Assembly (NCBI GenBank): GCA_020283715.1
Contig: JAIQCW010000225.1
Span: forward strand, 1-49,426
Origin: Cytauxzoon felis
Taxonomy: Eukaryota > Apicomplexa > Aconoidasida > Piroplasmida > Theileriidae
Direction of reading: 5' to 3'
Length of the DNA: 49,426 nucleotides
The notes under the pieces are model-generated. The model was not told where the DNA came from, did not search any database, and saw only the letters and a list, made by a program, of their open reading frames with translations. Position 1 is the stretch's first letter. Each line of letters starts with the position of its first letter. The translations under genes were made by a program, and so were the position numbers. Below are positions 1-10,664 of the stretch, piece by piece.

Positions 1-62
1 TACGGTGGACTCCTGTGGAACATTGGTTGTAACCTCAGGTGGAGAACTGTCTACATGACCTA
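1..62 (-). repeat. Modular repeat, exonic end copy
   Basis: On the minus strand it reads GHVDSSPPEVTTNVP in frame with the secreted protein. The element continues beyond the window edge. Confidence 0.75.
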
Positions 63-711
63 CGGTGGATGGAACATCAACATCAGAGAATCCAAATGGA
101 CATCTTGATTTTGGTTTATCTTCAACAACAACATCAGTTGTTTTTACATGGTTGTGAATTGATTTAAATGTGTCATTGTTAGGGCTAGTATTACTATTGA
201 GATAGAGTGGACATGGGCATAGCCTGGACCATTTTTCAAAAAGGTAAATATCATGTTGTGAGAGGTCAATAAATGTAAAAATTTGCCCATTATATAGCAT
301 ATTATCAGGTAATGGTGTATTAGAGTTTAAAAGTATACAATGATTATAGAAAATATCAAATAATTTATCATCATTGATAATAACGTGCGATAATTTTGGA
401 TAAATTGTATAAAATGTTAATACATAACACCAACTTTTAATATAATTTCCATCATCATTAAGATATTCTTTATTAAAATGTGTTAATATTGACATTCCAT
501 TATTAACATTATCTATATGATCATGACATTCTACACTGTTGTACCAACTAAAGTATATCCTATCATTTACATTTGTCATGTATGGTAATTCATCTACCAA
601 ATCTTCTACATCTATACTGAAACCTACATAGTAGTTGTCATTATCATCAACTTTAGTATGACAAAAGTTCAACAATAGAAATATCCAGAAGGAGTAAATT
701 ACAACCTCCAT
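1..711 (-). CDS. Secreted protein, 3'-truncated by window edge
   Basis: The minus-strand ATG at 711-709 opens 237 codons without a stop to base 1, so the C-terminus is outside the window. The first ~20 residues are a hydrophobic signal peptide (MEVVIYSFWIFLLLNFCHT). The mature part has scattered Cys (a CPCPL motif near residue 160) and acidic stretches, with no domain I recognise. The last ~25 residues are repeat-family sequence (SSPPEVTTNVP) in the same frame seen in other coding copies. Length and composition resemble the secreted, lineage-specific proteins of Theileria, but family membership is not established. What is seen: signal peptide, open frame, repeat tail. Surface or host-exported location is inference. 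Confidence 0.75.
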   Translation of the reverse strand, partial: MEVVIYSFWIFLLLNFCHTKVDDNDNYYVGFSIDVEDLVDELPYMTNVNDRIYFSWYNSVECHDHIDNVNNGMSILTHFNKEYLNDDGNYIKSWCYVLTFYTIYPKLSHVIINDDKLFDIFYNHCILLNSNTPLPDNMLYNGQIFTFIDLSQHDIYLFEKWSRLCPCPLYLNSNTSPNNDTFKSIHNHVKTTDVVVEDKPKSRCPFGFSDVDVPSTVGHVDSSPPEVTTNVPQESTV

Positions 712-1061
712 TGAGTATCAAAGAGTAGTAAGGAGGTGAATGTTGAGGGATGTTAGAAGTTAGTGGTAGGAATTGAAATTAGAAATGTCAACTTCAAGAT
801 TCTTAAAGGTAATTATATAAATAACCTCAATCTTAAGTTGATTATAAACTGATTTAGTCTTTAATCCTAGAATAATATTTTGAAGTCGCAAGTCTCAAAA
901 CTACATTAACCTTCATCAAGTCAACTATACAATAACCTTCATGATATAATTTTAAAGTATATATAAAATACATGGGTTAAAATATATTTTATAGTGTGGT
1001 AAAATAAAATATATTGAATTTATAATAGAAATATAAGACGTTAATTCAGACCTGGAATGTG
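712..1061. other. AT-rich intergenic stretch
   Basis: 350 bp between the secreted protein start and tRNA-Glu. It holds the upstream region of the minus-strand gene. I see no ORF or repeat module. Confidence 0.6.
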
Positions 1062-1133
1062 TCCCATGTAGTCTAGGTGGTTAGGATATACGGCTCTCAC
1101 CCGTACGACCCGGGTTCGAGTCCCGGCGTGGGA
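1062..1133 (+). tRNA. tRNA-Glu (CTC)
   Basis: 72 nt cloverleaf. The acceptor stem TCCCATG pairs with CGTGGGA (one G-U), the D arm is GTCT/GGAT, the anticodon stem is TACGG/CCGTA with loop CTCTCAC (anticodon CTC), and the T arm is CCGGG-TTCGAGT-CCCGG. There is no intron and CCA is not encoded. A T-run follows immediately, as expected for a Pol III terminator. Confidence 0.97.
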
Positions 1134-1142
1134 ATTTTTTTT
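1134..1142 (+). terminator. Pol III T-run after tRNA-Glu
   Basis: AATTTTTTTT follows the last acceptor base of tRNA-Glu(CTC). Oligo-T directly 3' of a tRNA is the usual RNA polymerase III stop signal. Confidence 0.6.
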
Positions 1143-1181
1143 ATATTATTAATTAAACATATATAAATATATTTAAAATAA

Positions 1182-2773
1182 TTATTTAATGCGATAAAAG
1201 AGTATATAACTGCCATCATTACCATTGGAATGTTCATCACCAATGATATGATGATGATTTGATAATTTATGTATAGATGCATCATCACATTTATACCAAT
1301 TACCATATAATTCACTTATATTTATATAATGACCATAATTAGGTGATGTACCAATATGTGATATAACAGAAAATAATTCATAAATAATAGGTGATGTATG
1401 TCTAGTACAATTAATTTTTATTTTACTACAAGATTTAATTGAAAATGTTAAACGTTCTATAGCCTCATATTTATTTTTAAAATTATATTTAAATCTTTTA
1501 AGATGTAATATTAATAGCGGTGGTAATAAATCAAATTTAACACTTTTAGTAGCATCACAATATTTATTACATAAATCACAAAAAAATTGATCTTTACCAG
1601 TTAATAATTCTATATCACAATAACGTTCAATACAATAATTTATATCACAATTCTCATATATATCTAATGATATAGTAATAAATGGTTCAAGTATACCAGT
1701 AACATTATTACATTCATGACAACATGTTTGACTCTTTAAATAACCTTCAACTAATTCATTTAACCATGTCCTACCTCTTTTAATATTCTCAATAGCTTTT
1801 ATCTCATCAATTAATGTATTTATAATATAAGTTAGAAATTCATGAGCATCTTGTTGATCACCCAAAATAAAATCATCTGAATTATATAAAAAATAATACA
1901 TAATCCACTCACCACTACTATGATAAATCCTTTTAAGTAAAGCCATAGGAGATTGAATATCTAAAATATAAATGATAATATATGAACATAGTTATCTCTC
2001 AGCATCCATGAGATCAGCTGAGGTAGTCCATCTGAGGTTACAATCCACATCTCTTCGTCCTGCCGTCAGCTCTTCTATTTACTTCCCCTTCCAGCTCCCG
2101 TAGATCGCTTCCAGGTTCTCCACTTGAGGTCTGTTCTTCCGGGTTAACAATGCCACGATCTCTGGGAGTGGCTATACTCTTTAGAGATAGGTAATTAGAA
2201 GAGGCCACCACGGCGAGTGGAACACTGGTTGTAACATCAGGTGGAGAGCTCTCTGCAAGAGAAGAAGAGTTGGATTGCACCTCGAGTGGAGAAGAGCTGT
2301 CTACAAGACGACGTCAGGTGGAATGAAGAGTAGGAATGGATATTAGACGTAGATGATCTTTGCTTTCAATATCTTTACGTACCTTTATTGGTAATTAATC
2401 GGTTATATAGTTTGGCGATTTCATTCGATATACCATCCTGAATATGATATAAGTTAAAATGATTATTATTAAAACATACCGTTTGTCCTTTTAATAGTAT
2501 AATTCGTTTCCGGAACTCATAGTATCCGAAAAGTGATTGTAGTACAACATTACAATAACAATTATTGGATTTATTTTCAAGACCATAATATTTAATGACA
2601 TCATTAGAACCATTTGATGGGTGTTTATCATTTGATATGATTAGACTATTTTTAATAAGATATACTAAATTATTATTTTCAGTATCACTGCTATTATCAT
2701 TTTTAGGTGTACTTGATCTTGATATATCACAAGAACTACTATATTTTACGCTATCGGATTCTATTATATCCAT
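1182..2773 (-). CDS. Ubiquitin carboxyl-terminal hydrolase (USP family)
   Basis: Two exons, 2773-2383 and 1960-1182, give 389 aa. The donor GTACGT and acceptor TTTTAG close in phase. The Cys box is GLENKSNNCYCNVVLQSL with catalytic Cys72. The second exon carries QQDAHEFL, two Cys pairs of a zinc ribbon (CCHEC, CDLC), the LLILHLKRF strand and the His box YGHY (His about 341), followed by the typical FYRIK-like end. The closest layout is USP12/USP46, a small deubiquitinase that removes ubiquitin from proteins. The Cys box reads NNCYC, where many family members have NTCYxN, so activity is likely but not certain. The 422-nt intron separating the Cys box from QQDAHEFL contains a repeat element in sense orientation. 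Confidence 0.9.
1996..2338 (-). repeat. Modular repeat in USP intron
   Basis: Sense to the host gene. Order on the minus strand: SSPPDV end module, [18 protein letters not shown] (module B1), a spacer, [17 protein letters not shown] (module A2), ADGRT. It stays open for 80 codons in the canonical frame although it is intronic. Confidence 0.85.
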
Positions 2774-2999
2774 TTTATATATTACATATAATATGTGTAT
2801 TTAATTTCTATATTATATATTAATCACATGTACTATACCCCTATAATTTCATAGATCATTCTAGACATTAACTATCCTTTGTTTTCATGTCTCTCTAATA
2901 TTAAACACTATCTTAAAATTTTTTATAATTTAATACAATGAGACTATTAATGCTTATTTTCTTCTTTTCAATTATTGTAGTTCCTATTTATATGCTTAA

Positions 3000-5366
3000 A
3001 TGTCGTCATTCAGAACATGGAAATCATCTTTGAGTATACCTGAAATTAATAATTTTAAGCATTTACTGACGAATTCTACTACATTTAACAATGATTTTAT
3101 CAAGTTATTATGTGAAAATTATCAATCATTGACTATAAATGAGTCAATTTTAGCTGCTAAGATATTAAATACCAACTTTGTAAATGATTACAATATAACT
3201 AAGACTAGGGGTTTATTATTGAATAATATAAGGTCTAAATTGTATTCATTATCTGATTTAATTAAATTATGTACAGTTATAAATGATGTAGTTGTTAATA
3301 AACTAATCGATAGACATTTTATTTCTGACTTTATTAGTCGTGTAGATAAACTATTACTTGACCTTACATGTATAGACATCCCACCTATTTGTATGGCATT
3401 AACTAATCTGTCTGAAGCTGGTATGTATAAAAGTTTTTTTTATTGCCCACATTTGCAGGGTATGATGTATCTTATATTTCAAAGAAGTTTATTTCAATTT
3501 TACTGTATAAAAAATTGATTTTCAAGTTAAATGATGTACAATTACTTAGTCTTGTTACATTTTATAACAATCTGAACTTGAATAATAAGCTGATGATTAA
3601 ACATCTGGGTATGTTATCAATGCTCGTTAATGATTAAATACTTTAGTACTTTACGTAAAGCAACGATTAAATGATGGGGATTTTAATATAAAATTAGCTG
3701 TAGATATTGTACAAGTATCTAAAATTCCATATATTAATTTTATTTTAATGAAATTTATTATTGAGGTATCTTTTAATTTTCCCCATTTTTTTCATACCCC
3801 AGAATAAAAAATTGATATCATTTGATTTATTATTTAAATGTTTATTGTCTTGTTGTTGCAATATTTCTATGATCGATTCTATTGATGATGATGTGAATTT
3901 GAAGTAATTTGAATACATTTTATGTAATGATTATATTTATAGCATGATTTCAATGAGTACAAGGGATAAATTGGATCTATTAAATGTTTATTGTCGTTTA
4001 AATTACAAACCCCACGAGATTTTATGTAAATTATTGATGGGGATTGAAGAAAATTTAAATGAGATTAAAGACTTTTGTACATATTCTCGATTAGTTTATG
4101 ATTTGTTTTCATTAAATTTAAACAACGATGCTATAACAATACACTGTCTCCATTTTTTTAAACATTTAAAGGGTATGTTGAAGTTTGTTCTCATGACATC
4201 TTCTACAGTACAATTTGATGCTGAGACTGTACGAGATATACCAAAGGCGTTGTTAGCCTTGGCATATTTCAACGTATTAGATATCGATATTTACAATGGC
4301 CTATTGCCAGAGGTATTGTTGATATTTAAAGCATCATATATTACCCATAGGTTATAAGGTTTGAAAATACCCTTGATATACAATCATTGAATCAATTATA
4401 TATATTAAAACATCTATTAAGGTATTTAAGTATTGTGGGGTTTAAAACACCATAATAGGATAAAATCTATAAATGTGGGGGATTTATTGGGTTTTTTATC
4501 TAATTTGGAGGGGAATGTAGTGAAGGAATCATCGAAGATAGAATTAGAGATTGGTAGAATATTTACAAGATTATCATATAATTATTATGAAAAGGTATTG
4601 TAGTGTAATATAAATATTAATATTCAGGTTAATATTGGACCATTTTATATAGATGTAATAGTACCAGTACAAGAATGTAATACAGATGATTTCAATACAA
4701 CCATTAAACAGTTTGGTATCGCAATAATCACACTAGATAATAAAGACTACTACTTCAAATCAAATGAAAGGTTTGTATCAATGTTAGATATGTTATACAT
4801 GATGTCTAATCGATGTCTGTTCCGCTCGCCGTGATGTTAATCCACCTTTCTTCGTCTTGCAGACGGCCCTCCACCCGAGGTCCATCTTTTCCATTGCATG
4901 GAGCTTCTCTATTTACTTCCCCCTTCGCTTCCCTGAGATCAGCTACGGGTATTCCACTTGAGGTCCAATCCTACTCCTTATTCCACTCGCCGTGGTGGCC
5001 TCTTCTAATTACCTATCTCTAAAGAGTATAGCCACTCCCGGAGATCGTGGCGAAGAATCCGAGACGATCCATAGGAGTCGAGGGGAAGTAAATGAGAAGA
5101 GCCTCCACGGCGAGTGGAACAGACACGGATCAGACCCATGTTGAAGGAGAGGTGATAGGCATATGAGAGATAAGGTTGGGGGTATTGATATTCGATTGAA
5201 ACTATCAAGTTGATATATTATTTATGGTAATATATATAGGAATATGAATTCGATATTGATAGAGAGTATATTGAAAATGTATGGTTATAGGTATATTATG
5301 ATACCAATAATAGATTGGTATAAAAGAATAGATAGAGAATCATATTTAAAGAATAAATTATTATAA
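3000..5366 (+). CDS. RAP-domain protein
   Basis: Ten exons: 3000-3420, 3459-3608, 3647-3765, 3803-3903, 3943-4172, 4209-4312, 4351-4421, 4459-4594, 4628-4770 and 5240-5366. Together they encode 533 aa. All introns are 33-39 nt except the last (469 nt), which carries a repeat. The body is helical and leucine-rich, as in FASTK/OPR-like proteins. The C-terminus joins the strand YYFKSNER across the long intron to LKMYGYRYIMIPIIDWYK, which matches the end of a RAP domain (Gly-Tyr-x-hydrophobic-Pro-x-x-Trp). RAP proteins in apicomplexans are mostly organellar RNA-binding proteins; a role in mitochondrial RNA or rRNA fragments is inferred. The stop codon overlaps the MCM6 stop codon on the other strand. 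Confidence 0.8.
4805..5150. repeat. Compound modular repeat in RAP-gene intron
   Basis: An inverted module A1 (4910-4945) is followed by a forward module B1 (5010-5055). The LAVVAS-type end module occurs inverted near 5100, giving an overall inverted-repeat layout inside the 469-nt intron 4771-5239. Confidence 0.8.
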
Positions 5367-8300
5367 TTCATCATCGTCATCAAATAAATCTGAATCATCT
5401 TGTAATAATGTATCATCTTGAATTACATTTTGATCTTTAGCCCATAAATGTGTAGTTGAATAATAATTTGGATGTACACGTAATCTAAATATATTTTCTT
5501 GATCATCTGTATTACGTGTAGCTAATAATTTATTATCGACATATACTAAACGATATAATATCCTCTGTAATCTTAAATTCCATAAATCAGCATCCTCTTC
5601 TGATGTCGGTATATATACATTCATCAAATACCATTCTATCAACTCATTTGATGCAACCATATCACCAATCAATTCACATTCATTCACACGATCCAATAAT
5701 ACAGCACTTATCACATCATACTCATTAGTACTTATACGCATCTCATCCAATGATACAGTCCTTGCCACTAAAAAAAAATAAATATTAATAATATCATCAA
5801 GGTCATACATCCTCTTATCTTCCAGTCACCGTTCCACCTGAGGTAGTCCTGCCGTCAGCTTCTCTATTTAGTTGTCCCTCCGCTTCCCTGAGATCAGCTA
5901 CGGGTTCTCCACTTGAGGTTCAATCACCGTTTTCGACTTCTTCATTTTACTCCCAAAATTTGAAGGAATATCATCATTTCTGGGGGAACTCATGATGATT
6001 ACTCAATGAATATTGGATGTATTTATGATGTCAATATCTCATTCAAGAGGAATTTGATGATTGTATTTAATATTCTCATCCTCACTTTATTTCAATTTAT
6101 ATTCATTGAGATATCCTTCCAAACATAGATTCCATCACTTTAGACTTATCTCGGCGAGATTAGGAATTAACCTAAGGTGGAACCTGGAAGCGATCTACGG
6201 GAGCTGGAGGGGGAAATAAATAGAAGAGCTGTCTGCAAGACAAGGTAAGGTGGATGGTAACCTCACGTAGAGGAGTATGGAATAAATGTGAATAAACATA
6301 CTTTTGTTTTCCTCATTAGTTGTACTGGCATCATCATTTTCATCTTCTTTGAATAGTGTTGATTGGTTTGTGGTACTATTATCGACATCATCGAGTATAA
6401 TATCATCTTTATTGGATAGTCTTAATAATGATGCTTTAAATATAGAATATGCTTCTTGTACATGTACTTCTTCAACGAAATCACTGAATTTAAGTCTAGC
6501 TACAGCTTCAGATAATCTAATTAATGATTCTAATTGTCTAACGGTCATTCTTAATGATCTTTTATTAGCTTGTACATCACCATTTCTTAATTCAACATAA
6601 TATTGTGATAATTTTTTTTTAGCTGAATCTTGTATAAGTGGTTTAGATCTTTTAGCTAATTCGATATATAATTTTAATTCATCAGTAGTTAATGGTGTTT
6701 GTAATTCATTATCGAATGGTACATCTTGTGAAAAATCAACTTGCCCAATGATTGATGATGATTTAAATGTACCAGGTCCATGTAAACTTGTAATATGCCA
6801 TGCTATTTTATAATCAATTTCTGGTATAGCATCATCAGTCATTGTATATAATAAATCAAATCTTGATAATAATGGTGGTGGTAAATTAACATTTGATGCA
6901 AATGATTTTGATGGATCATATCTACCATATCTTGGATTACATGCAGCAAATACTGATGCTCTAGCATTTAATGTTGCTTGTATACCAGCTTTTGATATTG
7001 ATATTGTTTGTTGTTCCATAGCTTCATGTATAGCTACTCTATCTCTTTCATTCATTTTATCAAATTCATCTATACAACATATACCTTCATCAGCATACAT
7101 TAATGCACCTGCTTCTAATATATAATCACCATTATCTGGATCTTTATGTACTGCTGCTGTTAAACCTGCTGCTGTACTACCTTTACCTGATGAAAATATA
7201 GCACGTGGGGCAAATGATTCAACAAATTTTAAAAATTGACTTTTTGCTGTACTAGGATCACCAACTATACACATATTTATATCACCCCTTAATTTACTAT
7301 TATTAGATGATTTATGTACACCACCAACCATCATTAATAATATTCCCTTCTTTATCTCATTATGACCCCATATTTTTGGTGCTATACATGATGATAATTT
7401 ATCAATAGTATCAGGTGATGTAGCTATATCACGTATCCATTGAAATCCTGGTATATTCAATATATCCTCAGCCCTTATTAAACGATCATCTAATGTTTCT
7501 GTATTAACTGTCCCCATATTTACCTTATATTGATTTATACGACGAATTTGTGTGGCTAAAAATGATAATTTATGATTCAAATCCCTAACTCCAACACCTT
7601 TAATACCAGTAATACCCTGAGTAATTAAAAATGATTCAAATCTACGAACACCATCCTTTGTAATTTTTTTAGGTATCTCACCAGGCTTCATTAATGATGG
7701 CAAATCAGGTAATACAATTAATGAACCAGATACCTCTACCCTATCACCAGCATTCAAACAATCAACCAATTTATTCCTCATAATAACCTCAATAGATGTA
7801 GGCATCGTACCATGTTCCGATTCTTGAACGATCTCCTGTATACGAATCTTCTGCCAATCACAAAAATGCGAACGCTCCATAACCAATTCCCAATCACGAA
7901 TATTCAAACATGTACTTGTTGGACACTTTAACGGGGTCGTATATTTAAATTGCTGAACAACGTCCATAACAACATTACCACATAATTTACATTTAAAAGC
8001 ACCCCTAACTAACTCCGGTCTCACATCCGAGATCCTAGTCACCTGTCCACGTATCGTTATCAACTCACCTAACATATGACATCTTATATCACGCAATCTA
8101 TAAAAAATATTAATGATGAATCAACACTTGTAGATTTGTTCATCGAGGTTTATTAACCTGAAGTCCTATCCTAATATCATTCCACTAGCCGATGCAATTG
8201 AAGTCCATCTTTTACATTGCATGGAGCTCCTCTATTTAGTTCCCCCTTCGCTTCCCTAAGATCAGCTACGGGTTCTCCACTTGAGGTCTCCACCTGATGT

Positions 8301-9082
8301 CCAGTGACTATACTTCCGCCACGATCTCTGGGAGTGGCTCTACCGTGTACGGGGAGGTAATTGGAAGAGCTGACGGCAGGATGAAGAGAGTTGGATTGGA
8401 CCTCAGGTGGGACAATATTTCTGATTATGTGGTGTGATTATCAACATACGGATAGATGATGCTGGGTGTATGTAGAAATTGTAGATAGATTTTTTTGGGT
8501 AATCTGGTTAGTGTGGTTGAGATATCATTGACTAGTATTTGTAATGTATCTTCTAAAGTATCTTGGATCCTATAGGTATATAACAAGTGTGTAGACATCA
8601 ATAAACCTTAGGAAATTTTTGATGAGGTATCTATAAAGTTGTATTGATAGATTTAATGGTGTATCAATTTCAATTGGTTTCCAATTTATAATATGATCAA
8701 GATGTACTGGTAATACTTCAGCTGTATTAGATTCTTTGATGATTAATTTATATAATTTCTTCATATAATATAATTCTTGTGTAATATCACCATCTACATG
8801 ATAAATTTCATTAACAGCTGCCTCTTCATCATCATCGTCATAGTCATCATCCATATCCATCATATATAAATCATCACGATGTATATATGATTTTATAAAA
8901 TAATCAAATACTCGTGCTATATTAGCATCTTGTACATTCGGTGTATCTTCATCATTAATATCTAAATCACTTAATGATTGATTATGTTGTAGTTGACTCA
9001 TACTTTGACTATGCAAAGTATTCTCACCAACTGGCACACCCTCTGTAACCGGTCTATCACCGGTATTAGATGTCGCGTCCAT
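5361..9082 (-). CDS. MCM6: DNA replication licensing factor MCM6
   Basis: Exons 9082-8607, 8569-8450, 8097-6302 and 5767-5361 encode 932 aa. The N-terminal zinc finger has Cys235, 238, 257 and 262 (CKLC, CPTSTC). The sequence around it (VTRISDVRPELV, QQFKYTTP, DWQKIRIQE) is MCM6-type rather than MCM7. AAA+ motifs: Walker A GDPSTAKS at 478-485, Walker B CIDEFD at 540-545, and arginine finger SRFDL at 610-614. NKRSLRMTVRQLESLIRLSE and the C-terminal winged-helix-like exon complete the subunit. It is one of the six subunits of the MCM2-7 replicative helicase in the nucleus. Two of its three introns (352 and 534 nt) carry repeats; the other is 37 nt. Confidence 0.95.
5828..6262. repeat. G-type element in MCM6 intron (copy G1)
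   Basis: Inverted module A1 (5860-5915), AT-rich core G (about 5942-6150, ending in ATCTCGGCGAGAT), then forward module A2 (6180-6230). The flanking ends CCTGCCGTCAGCT and AGCTGTCTGCAAGAC form the inverted terminal parts. Confidence 0.8.
8158..8432 (-). repeat. Modular repeat in MCM6 intron
   Basis: Sense to MCM6. On the minus strand a B2-type hairpin (CCGT-AC-ACGG) precedes a spacer and module A1, ending with the APCNGK-type end module (AGCTCCATGCAATG). Confidence 0.8.
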
Positions 9083-9245
9083 TTACATGAAGATGGCCAG
9101 TAAAATTCCAGAAAATTTTTTTAAAAATATTTTATTGATAAAATACACCACTAGGTGATGATACTTACACCATATAATGATGTCGATTTAACTCACACTT
9201 ACACTACACATGTATAATAGACATAGACAAATTTATATAATAAAT

Positions 9246-10065
9246 TCAGTACAATGAAATATGTGTCAAATTTATACACCATTTATTACCACATGCCATT
9301 TCAAATGCCTTATAATGTCCCTTATCAATTTTATCATATGATTCCTGATCTATATAAATATGGAATAAATTTTACATGTCATTGACTAACCAGCAAATAA
9401 AAATACTAACATACGGTTGACATAAGTTGTAGAATCATTATCTTCATCCGATTTATTAACATAAATCACAGGATATCCATCCTCATACTTACCACGCCAC
9501 TTTACACATGTTATATCATTGCCCAATATCGGATCATCACGCTTACTACATTCCTTAGCTATACTTGCTGAATAATGAATGAAGTGATTAATGAAGTTAT
9601 GGATTGATGTAAGGAATGTGATTGCAATGATGTATCATAATGTCCTCATCTTCAATCAAGACAAAATGTAGTAGGGTTGATGTAAAGTTTTAAATGATGG
9701 GGATGATTCGACGCGATTTTTTTAATAATACACCATAAAACATACCAAGAATAGAGTATCTTTTAGATGGTGTTTTCCAGAGTGTTTTCGCTCGTTCATG
9801 TACATACGTATCCCAAGCTTTAATAAGGAAAGCTACTTCTTCCGCATTTCTAGGCACATTTAGTTCATCTGTATCATAGTTGGAAACATCATCAGTATTC
9901 GGCACCTGATAATATTCAATGGTCACATACAATAATACATACCACAGATGATATATCATCATTATCAGAATCATTCAAGTAATGATTAATTTTCTTATTG
10001 TTATTATCGAGAAAACCAAAAAGTGCCGCAAAAGGCGTTCCAGAGCATACTCTACATCTAAACAT
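9246..10065 (-). CDS. Conserved-looking small protein, function unknown
   Basis: Exons 10065-9943, 9905-9746, 9567-9415 and 9349-9246 give 179 aa with phase closed at all junctions. The N-terminus has a CRVC pair followed by a Gly/Phe segment, then an acidic Asp/Asn stretch. A central helix (FLIKAWDTYVHERAKTLW) and a C-terminal CGNKWCINLTH segment follow. I do not recognise a family. The Cys pairs at both ends could bind a metal. The 178-nt third intron is the only mid-length intron here and holds no repeat module. Its start lies 336 bp from tRNA-Glu(TTC). Confidence 0.6.
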
Positions 10066-10401
10066 TTCCACAAAATGTACATCTATTGGTTAGTTTAATA
10101 TCATTGCGATTGATAAAAAATTTTTTATAATACAAAAGTTAACACTAAAAGATAATCACATAAACATTATTTATTTATTTAAATTGGAATTTTCAAAATG
10201 TGTATGCATTTAAATGGTTAAACTGCTAGGTCATTACTCAATATGCCTTTAGACCCCCCATAGGCAATTATAAAATTGAACATTAACCTGGATAACCAAC
10301 TGATAAATTATAATATTTGATGACCTACAAATTAATTATATTTAATTCCATATTTTTATTTAACCATAAAATAATAGACATTTAAAATTATTAGAAAAAA
10401 T
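10066..10401. other. AT-rich intergenic stretch
   Basis: Between the unknown small gene and tRNA-Glu(TTC). There is no ORF or repeat module that I can support. It includes the upstream region of the minus-strand gene and the 3' flank of the tRNA, with a T-run on the tRNA strand. Confidence 0.5.
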
Positions 10402-10473
10402 TCCCACGCCGGGACTCGAACCCGGGTCGTTCGGGTGAAAGCCGAATATCCTAACCACCTAGACTACATGGGA
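10402..10473 (-). tRNA. tRNA-Glu (TTC)
   Basis: 72 nt cloverleaf with the same acceptor, D and T arms as the CTC isoacceptor at 1062-1133. The anticodon stem-loop is TTCGG-CTTTCAC-CCGAA (anticodon TTC). Relative to the CTC gene the second stem pair is swapped (A-T to T-A), so the difference is compensatory. An A-run on the plus strand just 3' of it serves as a Pol III T-run. Confidence 0.97.
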
Positions 10474-10664
10474 TACATTTACACCCGGAAAGTATCACTC
10501 TAGACATTTAATTATACATAATATATATCCATCCTAATTCATATATCATAATAATATAATGTATTATATATTATAATATTAATTATTCTACCATTTTATA
10601 ATTTTAATTTGTTAATGTCTATATTAACACTTATAAATGGATTTATGTTATTTAACATTTATAA

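Noticed and set aside
2938..3032. Short hydrophobic ORF starting MRLLMLIFFFSIIVV as a signal peptide for the RAP gene
   Set aside because: It is in a different frame from the RAP exon and I could not find splice sites joining them. The ATG at 3000 gives a full model without it.
6304..6600. 98-codon plus-strand ORF within MCM6
   Set aside because: It is antisense to a conserved MCM6 exon and has no homology I recognise.
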